Positions 1 to 9,452 are shown, counted from the first letter of the stretch. The stretch: DNA of 64,000 bases from Confluentibacter lentus (GCF_002806995.1 NZ_NIHE01000003.1:62001-126000), one strand, 5' to 3'. Notes: generated by a model not told the origin, from the sequence alone. Made by a program: numbers and translations.

Positions 1-1045
1 TTTTGGTGTTTCCTGTCCAAAAAAAGTCAGGAAGCTTGTTGGTGTTTTCTAAGGCATTTGCGGTTTTAAATTCTGGCATTAGTGCCCAATACATACCGCG
101 CATGTATTCCCTCCAACCAATGATTTGACGAATAAAACCTTCTACTTGGGAAATAGCGATGTCTTGAGAATGACTCCGATAATAATTAAGCACCGTTTTT
201 ACCACATCCTTTGCTGTGATGAGTTTAATATTCATAGCAAATGATAATCGGGAGTGGAATAAAAAGGGCTCTTTGGCGTGCATCGCATCTTGATAATCCC
301 CAAAATGAATCAATAAATTTTCACAGAAATATTTTAATTGCTCCAAAGCTTGTGCTCTGGTTATGGGATATGAAAACGTCTTGGTTTTAAAATTCCGCAT
401 GGTTTTGATATTAGCTTTTTCTATATCTGTGATAATATCTTCAACAGGATTATTAAAGTCTTTAAATGCAGGAATAACATCTGTTCCATGCCATTTGTTT
501 CTGTTGCTTTTATCGTAATTCCATTGGCCACCTTCGGGTTGGTTGGCTACCATTAAAATATCATGTTTTTTACGCATATCCCGATAGAAATTTTCCATGA
601 GATATTGTTTTTTACCTTTGAAAAATACTGCTAAGTCACTTCGTTTTGTATAAAAATGTTCGGTGGAATATGCTTTTGAAGGTATAGAAATAGCATCACA
701 AAATGCTTGTAATTGTTGGTCTAATCGGTATTCATCAGGTAATTGATATTCAAAGTGCTGTATGTTTTCTTGTTTGATTAATAAATGAAGATTTTCAGTT
801 AAGCTTTGCGTATTTTGTTTGTCATTGATTTTAAAATAAACCACGCGATGTCCTAAGGTTTTTAAATCTTCCGAAAATTGACGCATGGCAGCAAAAAATC
901 CGATGACTTTTTGAATGTGATGAACCACATAATTGGTTTCTTGACGCATTTCAAACAAACAATAAGTAACAGACTCATCAACATCTTTAAACCAAGAATG
1001 TTTGATGTGTAATTGATCGCCTAATATGAGTCGTAATGTCTTCAT
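1..1045 (-). CDS. FeS-type cryptochrome/photolyase (partial, 3' end outside window)
   Basis: The first 348 codons of a protein that starts [12 protein letters not shown] and continues through motifs such as HFYTKRSDLAVF and GWREYMRGMYW. These are hallmarks of the iron-sulfur bacterial cryptochrome/photolyase (FeS-BCP, PhrB) family, which repairs UV photoproducts, typically (6-4) lesions, with FAD and a 4Fe-4S cluster. Family members are near 510 residues, so about 160 residues, including most of the cluster-binding cysteines, lie beyond the window edge. The ATG overlaps the stop of the upstream DASH cryptochrome gene (ATGA), so the two are probably translationally coupled. It is the most distal gene seen in a seven-gene operon. 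Confidence 0.88.
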   Translation of the reverse strand, partial: MKTLRLILGDQLHIKHSWFKDVDESVTYCLFEMRQETNYVVHHIQKVIGFFAAMRQFSEDLKTLGHRVVYFKINDKQNTQSLTENLHLLIKQENIQHFEYQLPDEYRLDQQLQAFCDAISIPSKAYSTEHFYTKRSDLAVFFKGKKQYLMENFYRDMRKKHDILMVANQPEGGQWNYDKSNRNKWHGTDVIPAFKDFNNPVEDIITDIEKANIKTMRNFKTKTFSYPITRAQALEQLKYFCENLLIHFGDYQDAMHAKEPFLFHSRLSFAMNIKLITAKDVVKTVLNYYRSHSQDIAISQVEGFIRQIIGWREYMRGMYWALMPEFKTANALENTNKLPDFFWTGNTK

Positions 1046-2355
1046 TCAAACAAGGAATTTTGCAACCATAATTTTTGATAAGTACCATTGCCATCATAGT
1101 TTTTTGCTTGCAAAGGGATATTAAATTTTCTATCCCTTGGGTCGTTGCCAACGCCAGACACATACATCCAGTTGCCATAATTGCTGTGCACATCATAATC
1201 AATCAGCATCGATTCAAAATAAGCGGCCCCCATACGCCAATCCATCAACATGTCTTTCGCAAAATAGGAGGCTACATTTTGTCGGCCGCGATTGCTCATC
1301 CAACCTGTTTTTTTCAATTCTATCATATTGGCGTTCACAAAAGGCTCTTTCGTGTTGCCATCCATCCATTGTTGAACGTACTGTTTGTTGGTTTTCCATT
1401 CATATTCTTTTTGAAGAATGCCGCCAATTTTGAAAATATTATTTTGATGCTTCATCGATATGTATTTAAAATAATCCCTCCAAATCAATTCGAAAATGAG
1501 CCAATAAGTGGATTCATTTTTAACATGTTCCTGCTCAAAACGTTTCATTTCCCAATAGATGGTTCTGGCGGAAAGACTACCATTAGCGAGCCATGGAGAG
1601 CATTTAGAACTGTAATCTACACCAATCAATCCGTTACGGGTCAGTTTATAAAATCCGACTTTTTTGCTTTCAAAAAGATAACTTTGAAGGTGTTTTAAAG
1701 CGGAAGTTTCGCCACCTTGAAACGGAAATGCTGTTTTTGGATGCATTTCAAAAGCTTCGAAGCCTAAATCATGTAAGGTAGGAACCTTAATGTCTAGGAG
1801 CGGCATTTGATTTTCAAGACACTCTGTTATCTGTAATGATGCTCTAACGGCAACAGAAGTTTCCACTTTTTTCCTGAAAACCGTAAATACTTCCGGAATT
1901 TCTGAGGATGAAAAAGGCACATCGTCAGGATGAAATAAAAATTGGTTGTAAACTTCTTTAAAATCAACATGTTTTGGAGATGCTTTTTTCACCTGTTCGA
2001 GAACGTCAACTTCTTCGCTGGTCCATTCCTTTTGAAGATAAACGGAGTCTACTGATAATTTTATGATGATTTCTGGAATGATGATTTCAGGTTTTTCAAC
2101 ACACACTAGCAAGCTAATATTCAGCTTTGCTAATTGTGTTTTTAAATCCGAAACCGTTTCAATTAAAAATTTTGCCCTGAATTTTTCGGTTTTTTTGAAT
2201 CCAAAAGGCGTGGTTTCATAATGTCTGGGGTCAAAACAATAGAGCGCAATAACATTTTGGGATGCATTGATAGCCGATTGAAGCACGGCATTATCATGAA
2301 TCCTCAAGTCGTTTCTAAACCATATTAAAACGTTTTTGTTTTGTGTTTCCTGCAT
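1042..2355 (-). CDS. DASH-family cryptochrome / ssDNA photolyase
   Basis: A 437-residue flavoprotein with an N-terminal photolyase antenna domain (starts near [17 protein letters not shown]) and a C-terminal FAD domain. The stretch [24 protein letters not shown], then [16 protein letters not shown], matches the CRY-DASH signature closely. Family members repair cyclobutane dimers in single-stranded DNA using blue light, with FAD and usually a folate antenna. The ATG at 2355 lies inside the 3' end of the upstream DUF2256 gene, and its stop overlaps the next photolyase start. The length is usual for the bacterial family. Confidence 0.95.
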   Translation of the reverse strand: MQETQNKNVLIWFRNDLRIHDNAVLQSAINASQNVIALYCFDPRHYETTPFGFKKTEKFRAKFLIETVSDLKTQLAKLNISLLVCVEKPEIIIPEIIIKLSVDSVYLQKEWTSEEVDVLEQVKKASPKHVDFKEVYNQFLFHPDDVPFSSSEIPEVFTVFRKKVETSVAVRASLQITECLENQMPLLDIKVPTLHDLGFEAFEMHPKTAFPFQGGETSALKHLQSYLFESKKVGFYKLTRNGLIGVDYSSKCSPWLANGSLSARTIYWEMKRFEQEHVKNESTYWLIFELIWRDYFKYISMKHQNNIFKIGGILQKEYEWKTNKQYVQQWMDGNTKEPFVNANMIELKKTGWMSNRGRQNVASYFAKDMLMDWRMGAAYFESMLIDYDVHSNYGNWMYVSGVGNDPRDRKFNIPLQAKNYDGNGTYQKLWLQNSLFE

Positions 2356-2468
2356 CGTTCACTACAATATTTGACGGATTCCCAATTCTTTTCCCATTTT
2401 TTTCGCCAAGTAAAAGGCAATTGACAAACAACACATGTTTTTTGAGGTAAGTGTTGCTTTTTAATCAT
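2325..2468 (-). CDS. DUF2256 zinc-ribbon protein, 47 aa
   Basis: A small gene found by reading the gap between the SDR gene and the cryptochrome. It encodes 47 residues starting [12 protein letters not shown], with a CxxC (C12, C15) and a second pair CxxxC (C35, C39), plus the WRKKWEKNW motif typical of DUF2256. The cysteines suggest a small zinc ribbon. DUF2256 genes are commonly found beside cryptochromes and photolyases; the function is not known. Its last 31 bases overlap the start of the cryptochrome gene in another frame, which implies coupled translation. Confidence 0.88.
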   Translation of the reverse strand: MIKKQHLPQKTCVVCQLPFTWRKKWEKNWESVKYCSERCRKHKTKTF

Positions 2469-2471
2469 GTT

Positions 2472-3893
2472 TTAATGGGCTAATTCTTTAATCAATCCAT
2501 TAAAAATAATGCCGTGAAACGGCAAAACGGCATACCAATACAATCTGCCCGCTAATCCGCGAGGTCTGAATGTGGCGGTTTGTTTTAAAATGCCGTCTTC
2601 GATTTTAAATTCCAGCCAAGCTTCCCCAGGAAGTTTCATTTCGGCATATAAAAGCAATTTTTTTTGTTGTTTATCCGCAAAAATAACACGCCAAAAGTCG
2701 AGGGCATCGCCGGCATCCAAGTCCGTCGGACTCGTTCTGCCTCGTCTTAATCCAATGCCTCCAAAAAGTTTATCGATATATCCACGGATTTTCCATAAAA
2801 AGTTACCGTAATACCAACCATTTTTACCGCCTATGGACCAAATTTTATTTAGGGCTTCGGTTTCATTTTTAACCTTTCTTTCCTTGTAATCTTTAAAACA
2901 ACCGAATTTTGGAACGTTAATGTATTTGTGCAAATCATTTCCTAATCTGCCACTACTCACCAGAGAATCCTTCCAACTAGAGATGATGCTATTCTGCTCA
3001 ATTTTCTCAAAAGCTAATTCCACCGCTTTCTTGTAAGTTAAAGGAATAACACCTAAAATACTATTGATATCACTTGGTTTTCCAATAATTTGAACGCCCA
3101 TACTATCTACCAAAGTCGTTGCCAATTTATAGGATGTAGAGGTGACAAAATACAACCAATATGATGATAATTTTGGTGTCATCACAGGAACTGTGACAAT
3201 GTATCTTTTAAGTTTTCGTACTTCAGCGAACTTAAGTAGCATCTCTTTGTAAGTCAATATTTCCGGTCCGAAAATATCATAAGACGTGTTGTATAACATT
3301 GTGTTTCCAGCACTATTTACTAAAAAGGACAAAACATCCCTTACGGCAATGGGCTGTGTTTTTGTATTCAGCCATTTTGGTGCTATCATAAAAGGGAGTT
3401 TTTCAACCAAATCCCTAATAATTTCAAAAGAAGAACTGCCAGAACCGACAATAATACCCGCTTTAAAAATGGTTAATGCATAGGTATTTGATTGTAAAAC
3501 GTCTTCTACATGCTTGCGCGAACTTAAGTGTTTGGAAAGTTCTTTTTCGTTGGTGATACCACTCAAATAAATTACTTGTTTCACAGCCGTCTGTTCCATG
3601 CTATTTTTAAAATTCATAGCGCAACGTGCTTCCAGAATGCTAAAATCTTCTGAGGCATTGGACATGGAATGTATCAAGTAGTAAGCAACATCTATATCCT
3701 TTGGAATATTATTTAAGGTCGCATCATCCAAAAAATCCACTTGAACAAAAGAAACTTTTTCTTCTTTTAAATACCCTTTATCAGCACGCATGGTATCTCT
3801 AACAGCGCAAATAACGTCATGTCCTTCTTGTATTAATAAAGGGATGAGCCTTTTACCAATATAGCCAGTGGCGCCTGTAACGAGAATTTTCAT
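2472..3893 (-). CDS. SDR-family NAD(P)-binding protein with DUF2867 domain
   Basis: A 473-residue protein. Residues 1 to about 290 form an atypical short-chain dehydrogenase fold with the dinucleotide loop TGATGYIG at residues 7-14. The C-terminal 150 residues (GGKNGWYYGNFLWKIRGYID onwards, with DAGDALDFWRV) match DUF2867. The pair is a common fusion in Bacteroidota and Actinobacteria; the substrate is unknown. The gene abuts the flavin reductase stop with no gap, and the DUF2256 gene follows after 3 nt. The operon with photolyases suggests a role in light or oxidative stress, which is inference. Confidence 0.88.
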   Translation of the reverse strand: MKILVTGATGYIGKRLIPLLIQEGHDVICAVRDTMRADKGYLKEEKVSFVQVDFLDDATLNNIPKDIDVAYYLIHSMSNASEDFSILEARCAMNFKNSMEQTAVKQVIYLSGITNEKELSKHLSSRKHVEDVLQSNTYALTIFKAGIIVGSGSSSFEIIRDLVEKLPFMIAPKWLNTKTQPIAVRDVLSFLVNSAGNTMLYNTSYDIFGPEILTYKEMLLKFAEVRKLKRYIVTVPVMTPKLSSYWLYFVTSTSYKLATTLVDSMGVQIIGKPSDINSILGVIPLTYKKAVELAFEKIEQNSIISSWKDSLVSSGRLGNDLHKYINVPKFGCFKDYKERKVKNETEALNKIWSIGGKNGWYYGNFLWKIRGYIDKLFGGIGLRRGRTSPTDLDAGDALDFWRVIFADKQQKKLLLYAEMKLPGEAWLEFKIEDGILKQTATFRPRGLAGRLYWYAVLPFHGIIFNGLIKELAH

Positions 3894-4517
3894 TTATGAT
3901 GATTTTTTAGGCCTTTGGTAATCCAAACGTGTTTGTGATATGGGCACTGCATAACCATCTAATCCATTGATGGCAACTACATTTGCTTCGACTAAATTGA
4001 CAAAACCATCTTCCTTTAAAAGATGATCGTTGATGTTTAAATGCTGAATTTCCCCAATCAAAAGGATGGTACCATTCTCTTTGATATGATATTCTTCAAC
4101 ATATTTCATGCCCATTTGAACTGGTGCATTTTTGACGTAAGGTGCCTGAAAGTGGTTTAAAAATTCTTCGTCCAACGAAGTCATATCAAATTCTGAAATG
4201 GAAGCATCGTATTTAGCTGATGTGTGATGCGCCTCTTCAATAATGGCTTGATGTACATGATTTATGGTATATACACCTGTTTCTTTAATGTTGTCGTAAG
4301 TATTTCGAGCGACGGTTGTTGGTCTTAAAATAAATCCTAGCAAAGCGGGTTCTGAGCCTAAATGTATCACCGAACTAAAAATGGCCACATTCGAAATACC
4401 GCTGGCTGATTTTGTACCAATTAGGTTGGCGGATTTATAACCAGAACAACTGTTAATGAGATTTATTTTGTAAAAATGATTTAATTCTGAAATGTCTTTG
4501 TTACTGAAATAAGCCAT
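3894..4517 (-). CDS. flavin reductase family protein (FMN-binding split barrel)
   Basis: A 207-residue flavin-binding split-barrel protein. The run GTKSASGISNVAIFSSV followed by PALLGFILRPTTVARNTYDNI is the conserved FMN-binding region of the family of flavin reductases and related FMN proteins. No signal peptide is seen, so it is cytoplasmic. Its start overlaps the ABC1 kinase stop by one base. In a photolyase operon it could supply or bind reduced flavin for the FAD enzymes downstream, but that is inference from context. Confidence 0.85.
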   Translation of the reverse strand: MAYFSNKDISELNHFYKINLINSCSGYKSANLIGTKSASGISNVAIFSSVIHLGSEPALLGFILRPTTVARNTYDNIKETGVYTINHVHQAIIEEAHHTSAKYDASISEFDMTSLDEEFLNHFQAPYVKNAPVQMGMKYVEEYHIKENGTILLIGEIQHLNINDHLLKEDGFVNLVEANVVAINGLDGYAVPISQTRLDYQRPKKSS

Positions 4518-5827
4518 TATAAATTTTTGTAATTATTTATTTTTATATTGCTCGCTTTTAAATCGAACATTAAATTATATAGACCAAAAAAAGTTCGGTT
4601 TATGTATATAAAATGCTTAGAACCTCTATTACCATTCATTTTCTTTAAATCGGTACTTTTAGAGTAGCGTTCACCCAGTTCCGCAATTTTTCCAAAGAAA
4701 TTTTTATCTGAAAAATCAAAATACTCGTTATGAAACGGTTGTGTAAATAAACTCAGCATCTCGTGAAACATGGTAGTAAAAAATTCCAATTCTTCTTTAC
4801 TATCGTCTTCTTTTAATATTTCCAATTCAAACAACTTAGATGTAAAATAGGCTTTATCATTTATGTTTTCAGGCTTTGCCAGTTCAAAATAAGGCACATA
4901 AAAATCATTGGGGATGGCTTTCATACAGCCAAAATCCAAGGCGATAAGCTCTGCGTTTTTTGAAATTAAAAAATTACCCGGATGTGGGTCGGCATGTACT
5001 TTTCTCAACACATGTATTTGATACATATAGAAATCCCAAAGCGATTGTCCGAGTTTATTGGACTTATCAGCATCCGTATTGTAAGCTGTAAACTCCGAAA
5101 TATGTTCGCCTTCCATATAATCCATGGTGATGATGCGTTCACATGATAAATCTTCATAATATTTGGGAAACAATAAGTTGGAAATGTGAGAGCAAGCCAA
5201 AGCAATTTCCTTACTTTGTTTCATTTCCAACAAATAATCCGTTTCCTCAATAAGTTTATTTTCTACTTCCTTAAAATACTTATCGGAATCTTTTCCCTTA
5301 ATATTAAACATACTCATGGCAATGGGTTTTACCATCGCCAAATCGGACGCGATACTTTTTGCAACTCCTGGGTATTGGATTTTCACAGCAAGTTGTTTCC
5401 CATCTTTTTCCGCAACATGGACTTGTCCGATGCTTGCGGCATTTACAGAAGTTGCATTAAAAGTATCGTATATGTCATTGGGAGATTTCCCGAAATATGT
5501 TTTGAATGTTTTTATAACTAAAGGCGGAGATAATGGCGGTACCGAAAATTGTGAAAGTGAAAATTTCTCGACATAAGCTTGAGGTAAAATACTTTTTTCC
5601 ATGCTTAGCATTTGTGCTACTTTTAAAGCACTTCCTTTTAACTGTTTCAGCCCATCATAAATATCTTCTGCATTATTTTTGTTTAAGCGCTCTTTAGCCT
5701 CTGTTTCTGGATTAATCATTTTATCCCCATAATACTTGAGGTAATTAACGCCGACTTTGGCACCAGCAGATACTAATTTGCTGGCACGTTGTATTTTTGA
5801 AGTAGGTATACTATCTATGGTTTTCAT
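4517..5827 (-). CDS. ABC1/AarF/UbiB-family atypical kinase
   Basis: A 436-residue ABC1-family protein kinase-like protein. Visible motifs are the candidate nucleotide-binding lysine K149 (LAVKIQYPG), the catalytic loop HADPHPGN at 278-285 and DFG at 298-300. The family-specific KxGQ motif reads KVAQ at 69-72, with alanine for the glycine. No C-terminal membrane helices like those of E. coli UbiB are evident. Family members influence quinone or isoprenoid metabolism; the substrate here is unknown. It follows the TetR gene by 8 nt and overlaps the flavin reductase gene by one base. Confidence 0.9.
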   Translation of the reverse strand: MKTIDSIPTSKIQRASKLVSAGAKVGVNYLKYYGDKMINPETEAKERLNKNNAEDIYDGLKQLKGSALKVAQMLSMEKSILPQAYVEKFSLSQFSVPPLSPPLVIKTFKTYFGKSPNDIYDTFNATSVNAASIGQVHVAEKDGKQLAVKIQYPGVAKSIASDLAMVKPIAMSMFNIKGKDSDKYFKEVENKLIEETDYLLEMKQSKEIALACSHISNLLFPKYYEDLSCERIITMDYMEGEHISEFTAYNTDADKSNKLGQSLWDFYMYQIHVLRKVHADPHPGNFLISKNAELIALDFGCMKAIPNDFYVPYFELAKPENINDKAYFTSKLFELEILKEDDSKEELEFFTTMFHEMLSLFTQPFHNEYFDFSDKNFFGKIAELGERYSKSTDLKKMNGNRGSKHFIYINRTFFGLYNLMFDLKASNIKINNYKNL

Positions 5828-5835
5828 TTTCTTTT

Positions 5836-6492
5836 TTAATTCATGTACATTTTTTCTTTGAAAAGAAATTTCCCAAAGTCGATGACACTTTTAATTGGGG
5901 CAATATTTAAAATATCGAAACTGGTGTTTACCGATTTTTCTATAAAAATGTCCGTTTTCTCAAAACTAGTAGATGTGTCATCCATCCAGAATTTCATGGT
6001 AACCAACAATTGAATCCAAGCAGATTCACTAATGGCTTTGGTTTGAAGTTTTTCAATCTGAACTTGTTTGATATCAAGTGTTTCAATGCCTAATTGGTCA
6101 ATGTATTTTGAAAAATGACGTTTTAATTCCGATAAGACAGCTAGATTTTTGAGACTGTTTTTGTGCTTGTTCAAAGCATAAACTACATAACTTCTGTTGG
6201 CAGTTAAGTTTTCAAAAAAGGTAAAATAAAATGCCAATAATTTGTTGCGTGAGTCATAGGTACTGTAATCCTCATTCTTTTCTAAAACCATGATGGTATT
6301 ATCAAAAAATGCTTTGAAAACGTGCTTTTCAATCGCTTCAAAGGACCCGAAATGAGTATAAAACAATGATTCTTCAATATTATTTGCTTTTGAGAACGCA
6401 TACACCGATTTAGGATGTTGGTTATGTTCTAAAACATAATCCATATACCATGTGATGATGTCGTTTTCAGTAATTGTTTTCTTTTTTGCCAT
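5836..6492 (-). CDS. TetR-family transcriptional regulator
   Basis: A 218-residue protein with an N-terminal helix-turn-helix region of TetR type (about residues 8-55: ITWYMDYVLEHNQHPKSVYAF, then NIEESLFYTHFGSFEAIEKHVF). The C-terminal ligand-binding domain is divergent. It is the first gene of the photolyase operon and lies directly downstream of an inverted repeat at 6524-6553, so autoregulation of the whole operon is likely. The ligand is unknown. Family assignment rests on the HTH pattern. Confidence 0.85.
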   Translation of the reverse strand: MAKKKTITENDIITWYMDYVLEHNQHPKSVYAFSKANNIEESLFYTHFGSFEAIEKHVFKAFFDNTIMVLEKNEDYSTYDSRNKLLAFYFTFFENLTANRSYVVYALNKHKNSLKNLAVLSELKRHFSKYIDQLGIETLDIKQVQIEKLQTKAISESAWIQLLVTMKFWMDDTSTSFEKTDIFIEKSVNTSFDILNIAPIKSVIDFGKFLFKEKMYMN

Positions 6493-6510
6493 GACTTTAT
6501 AGATATAGCG

Positions 6511-6553
6511 TAAAGATACAAAATGTTTAACTATTTATTAAAAAAGTTAAACA
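6511..6553 (-). promoter_or_regulatory. candidate TetR operator and promoter of the photolyase operon
   Basis: A perfect 8-bp inverted repeat TGTTTAAC/GTTAAACA (6524-6531 and 6546-6553, 14-nt spacer) lies just upstream, in the direction of transcription, of a -7-like box TATCTTTA (6511-6518, minus strand) and about 30 nt before the regulator's ATG. It would cover the -33 region, so binding of the first gene's product could repress the operon. The regulator-site pairing is inferred from position. Confidence 0.5.
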
Positions 6554-6663
6554 AATATTAACATTAAAAACAAAAAGCATCATTTAGAATAGGTGTATTC
6601 AAATGAAAGATGAAATAATTTTATTGACTTTAAAGATGTTTGTTAAAGTTTCGGGTAGAAGAT

Positions 6664-7560
6664 TTATTGAGTAATCTTAGCCTGATAGAATTTCTTTTCG
6701 AAGACAATATCGTTAACAAAAATAAAGGCTTCTTTAATATCAATATTTGGTATATCGAATTCATCATGCCCTTGTTTAAAGTAACTATAAAACATAAAAC
6801 TGGAATTAATAGCTTCTAATTTTTCGGTAATTCGTTGCGACCCGTCAATAATCAAAAACCCTTTACTTTTCAAATCGCAGGCATGGTGCGCCCCTTTGCC
6901 GTAGGGAACAATTTTATCTAAAGCCCCGTGATAAAAAACACCCGGAACCGCATTATTTATTAAATCGGCATTCAATAAAGCTCCAGAAATAGAAATAACG
7001 GCGGCAGGTTTAATATGTGCGTATCTATCTAAATTTTTAATAACTAATTCTCTATTGTAAATAACATTTAAAGCCGTTTCTGCTCCAGCGCTTATACCAA
7101 TGATAACAATTTTAGATTCATCAATTCTAAAGTTGGTTTTGTACTTTAACAAATATTCTAAGGCACTTAGTAAATCATCTGCAGCATTACTATAAACTTT
7201 TAATTTTCTATTTACAGGTAAATTACAGCTAAAATACTCGCCTCTTTTTAACAATCTATAATCAATAGAAGTTACAACATACCCTTTTTTTGCAACATTT
7301 TCAGCTAAATTGATGAGCGAATTGGTATTTCTACTACCAGAATTGAAACCGCCACCATGTAAAATAACAAACAAAGGCCTTTTAATTAGTGAATCGTTTT
7401 CAGGTTCATAAATATCTAATTTTAATGTGTCCTTACCCTTAATGGAATAGGTGTAGGTTTTACTGCTTATGCTATCGAAAACAGGATCGATATATCTGGT
7501 TTGGGATATTGCGATAAAAGAAAAAAACAACAATACACATGTTGTTATCTTATTGTTCAT
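6664..7560 (-). CDS. exported alpha/beta-hydrolase (carboxylesterase-like)
   Basis: A 298-residue protein with an N-terminal signal peptide (about residues 1-19, ending near AISQ). It has an alpha/beta-hydrolase fold with the oxyanion motif HGGG and the nucleophile elbow GISAG, so a serine esterase of the hormone-sensitive-lipase/carboxylesterase type is likely. A late histidine in QGHDEFD is the probable catalytic base. It is transcribed alone, divergent from the DUF1003 gene. The substrate cannot be told from sequence. Confidence 0.82.
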   Translation of the reverse strand: MNNKITTCVLLFFSFIAISQTRYIDPVFDSISSKTYTYSIKGKDTLKLDIYEPENDSLIKRPLFVILHGGGFNSGSRNTNSLINLAENVAKKGYVVTSIDYRLLKRGEYFSCNLPVNRKLKVYSNAADDLLSALEYLLKYKTNFRIDESKIVIIGISAGAETALNVIYNRELVIKNLDRYAHIKPAAVISISGALLNADLINNAVPGVFYHGALDKIVPYGKGAHHACDLKSKGFLIIDGSQRITEKLEAINSSFMFYSYFKQGHDEFDIPNIDIKEAFIFVNDIVFEKKFYQAKITQ

Positions 7561-7628
7561 AGTATGGTGTAAATTGAATAATTTTAAGAAATGAAATAAT
7601 AGGCAAATTAAAGGTTAAAAAAGGAGCT

Positions 7629-8330
7629 ATGAAAACATTTGTTAGCAGTATTTCAAAAAAAGAATTTCCTGAAAATGAAAAAGTTATAGGGAAAAGTATT
7701 AGAAAATCCATTTTGGATACAATAAAAAATGATTATCCTGATTTCGATGCGACATCTTATATATCTATTTCAGAATTAAATCTTTATCGCCAAAAGTATA
7801 TTGCGGGTTATTTAGCTAGTGAGGTTGGGGAATTGAATGCATTGGAAAAGGATGTTTTACAAACACTTCAAAAGGAAGGCACGCTATCTTCAAGAATTAA
7901 TGACGATACTGAAAAATCAAAATTCACCTTTGGTCAGCAATTGGCCGATAAAATGGCGGCATTTGGTGGCAGTTGGAGATTCATCATCTTATTCGGATTA
8001 TTTATTGGTATTTGGATAACTTCAAATATGTTGTTTTTAATGAATAAAGGATTTGATCCGTATCCATTTATTTTGCTGAATTTGATTCTGTCTTGCTTAG
8101 CAGCATTACAAGCCCCGGTGATTATGATGAGTCAAAACAGACAAGAAGAGAAAGATAGGGAACGGGCCAAGCAAGATTATATGGTGAATTTAAAATCTGA
8201 ATTGGAAATTAGGATGCTTCACGAAAAGATAGACCATTTAATCATGCATCAGCAGCAAGAATTATTAAACATTCAACAAGTTCAAATAGAGATGATGGAA
8301 GATATCATGAACCAACTTAAAGCTAGATAA
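7629..8330 (+). CDS. DUF1003 membrane protein
   Basis: A 233-residue protein with a soluble N-terminal part, two membrane helices (about residues 118-165, including FIILFGLFIGIWITSN and PFILLNLILSCLAALQAPVIMMSQ) and a charged, probably coiled-coil tail. This is the DUF1003 core, whose QAPVIMMSQNRQ end is highly characteristic. The function of the family is unknown. The start is supported by a purine-rich AAGGAG 2 nt upstream of the ATG, closer than usual. Confidence 0.9.
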   Translation: MKTFVSSISKKEFPENEKVIGKSIRKSILDTIKNDYPDFDATSYISISELNLYRQKYIAGYLASEVGELNALEKDVLQTLQKEGTLSSRINDDTEKSKFTFGQQLADKMAAFGGSWRFIILFGLFIGIWITSNMLFLMNKGFDPYPFILLNLILSCLAALQAPVIMMSQNRQEEKDRERAKQDYMVNLKSELEIRMLHEKIDHLIMHQQQELLNIQQVQIEMMEDIMNQLKAR

Positions 8331-8512
8331 GGGTGTTTTTTTAGTATTGTTAATTCATAATAATCAGCAAGATAAAGTATTTAAAGTTTGACGCTTAATA
8401 TTTTACATTAGAGTTATTTAGGTAAATTGATTACGACTTAATTTAAGATTTTGTTAACAAATCAGAACCTAAGAATGTGTAATTTTAACTAAAATAAAAT
8501 CAAAAAAATAAC

Positions 8513-9364
8513 ATGAAAAAACTACTAGTATTTTTACTAACCATGACGACTGTGCTCACTGTTAATGCACAAATTATAACACCACAACCAAGTCCATTTT
8601 CTAAAATTGAGCAGAAAGTTGGTCTAACAGATTTTGTTCTGGAGTATTCTAGACCAAATATGAGAGAACGTAAGATTTTTGGAGATTTAGTTCCTTATGG
8701 TCAAGTGTGGCGTTTAGGGGCTAACCAGAATACAAAAATTACATTCAGTACAGATGTTTCTGTAGGAGGTAAAACTTTAAAATCAGGAACTTATGCTATT
8801 TACGCTATTCCAAACGCTACATCATGGGATGTTATATTTTATACAGATAGTGCAAACAATGGACTGCCAGCGAATTGGGACGATTCTAAAGTAGCTGCCA
8901 AAGTAAGTGTTGAAATATATCCTTTACCAATGAATATTGAAACGTTTACCATATCATTTGATGATTTAACCAGTAATAGTGGGGTTTTAGGCATTATGTG
9001 GGAACAAGTATATGTGGGTGTGAAAATTGATGTCCCTACTGATGAAATGGTTTTAACCAGCATCAATGATGTTATGAATGCTACACCAACAGCTAATGAT
9101 TATTTTAATGCTGCTGTTTATTATTTACAAGAAAATAAAGATATCAAACAAGCAAAAACTTGGATTGATAAAGCAATGGAGATGTCAGGAGATAAAGCCC
9201 AGTTTTGGCAATTGAGACAACAATCTTTAATTTATGCAAAAGCAGGCGATAAGGCTGGTGCTATTGCCGTTGCAAAAAAATCGTTAGCTGCTTCTGAAGC
9301 TGCTGGAAATAATGATTATGTAAAAATGAACAAAGATTCTTTGAAAGAGTGGGGAGCCATGTAA
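8513..9364 (+). CDS. exported DUF2911 protein with TPR-like tail
   Basis: A 283-residue protein with a clear signal peptide (MKKLLVFLLTMTTVLTVNAQ). Residues about 25-170 match DUF2911 (PSPFSKIEQKVG, then EYSRPNMRERKIFG and YGQVWRLGANQNT), a secreted family common in Bacteroidota with no established role. The last 90 residues look like TPR helices (ANDYFNAAVYYLQE onwards). It is a single gene ended by the strong hairpin at 9409-9450. Confidence 0.9.
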   Translation: MKKLLVFLLTMTTVLTVNAQIITPQPSPFSKIEQKVGLTDFVLEYSRPNMRERKIFGDLVPYGQVWRLGANQNTKITFSTDVSVGGKTLKSGTYAIYAIPNATSWDVIFYTDSANNGLPANWDDSKVAAKVSVEIYPLPMNIETFTISFDDLTSNSGVLGIMWEQVYVGVKIDVPTDEMVLTSINDVMNATPTANDYFNAAVYYLQENKDIKQAKTWIDKAMEMSGDKAQFWQLRQQSLIYAKAGDKAGAIAVAKKSLAASEAAGNNDYVKMNKDSLKEWGAM

Positions 9365-9408
9365 TTTAGAATATTGGACTTCTTAGACTTTTAGAAGATT
9401 TCACAAAA

Positions 9409-9450
9409 ACTTAAAAACCTAACAGATTTATTTCTGTTAGGTTTTTAAGT
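9409..9450. terminator. bidirectional terminator with a 17-bp perfect stem
   Basis: Arms 9409-9425 and 9434-9450 are perfectly complementary over 17 bp (core AACCTAACAG/CTGTTAGGTT) with an 8-nt loop, flanked by A and T runs. It sits between the convergent DUF2911 and Gfo/Idh genes and should stop transcription from both sides. Confidence 0.9.
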
Positions 9451-9452
9451 TT

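Noticed and set aside
1075-1698. 207-codon plus-strand frame inside the cryptochrome gene
   Set aside because: Shadow of the DASH cryptochrome coding strand; no domain and no independent signals.
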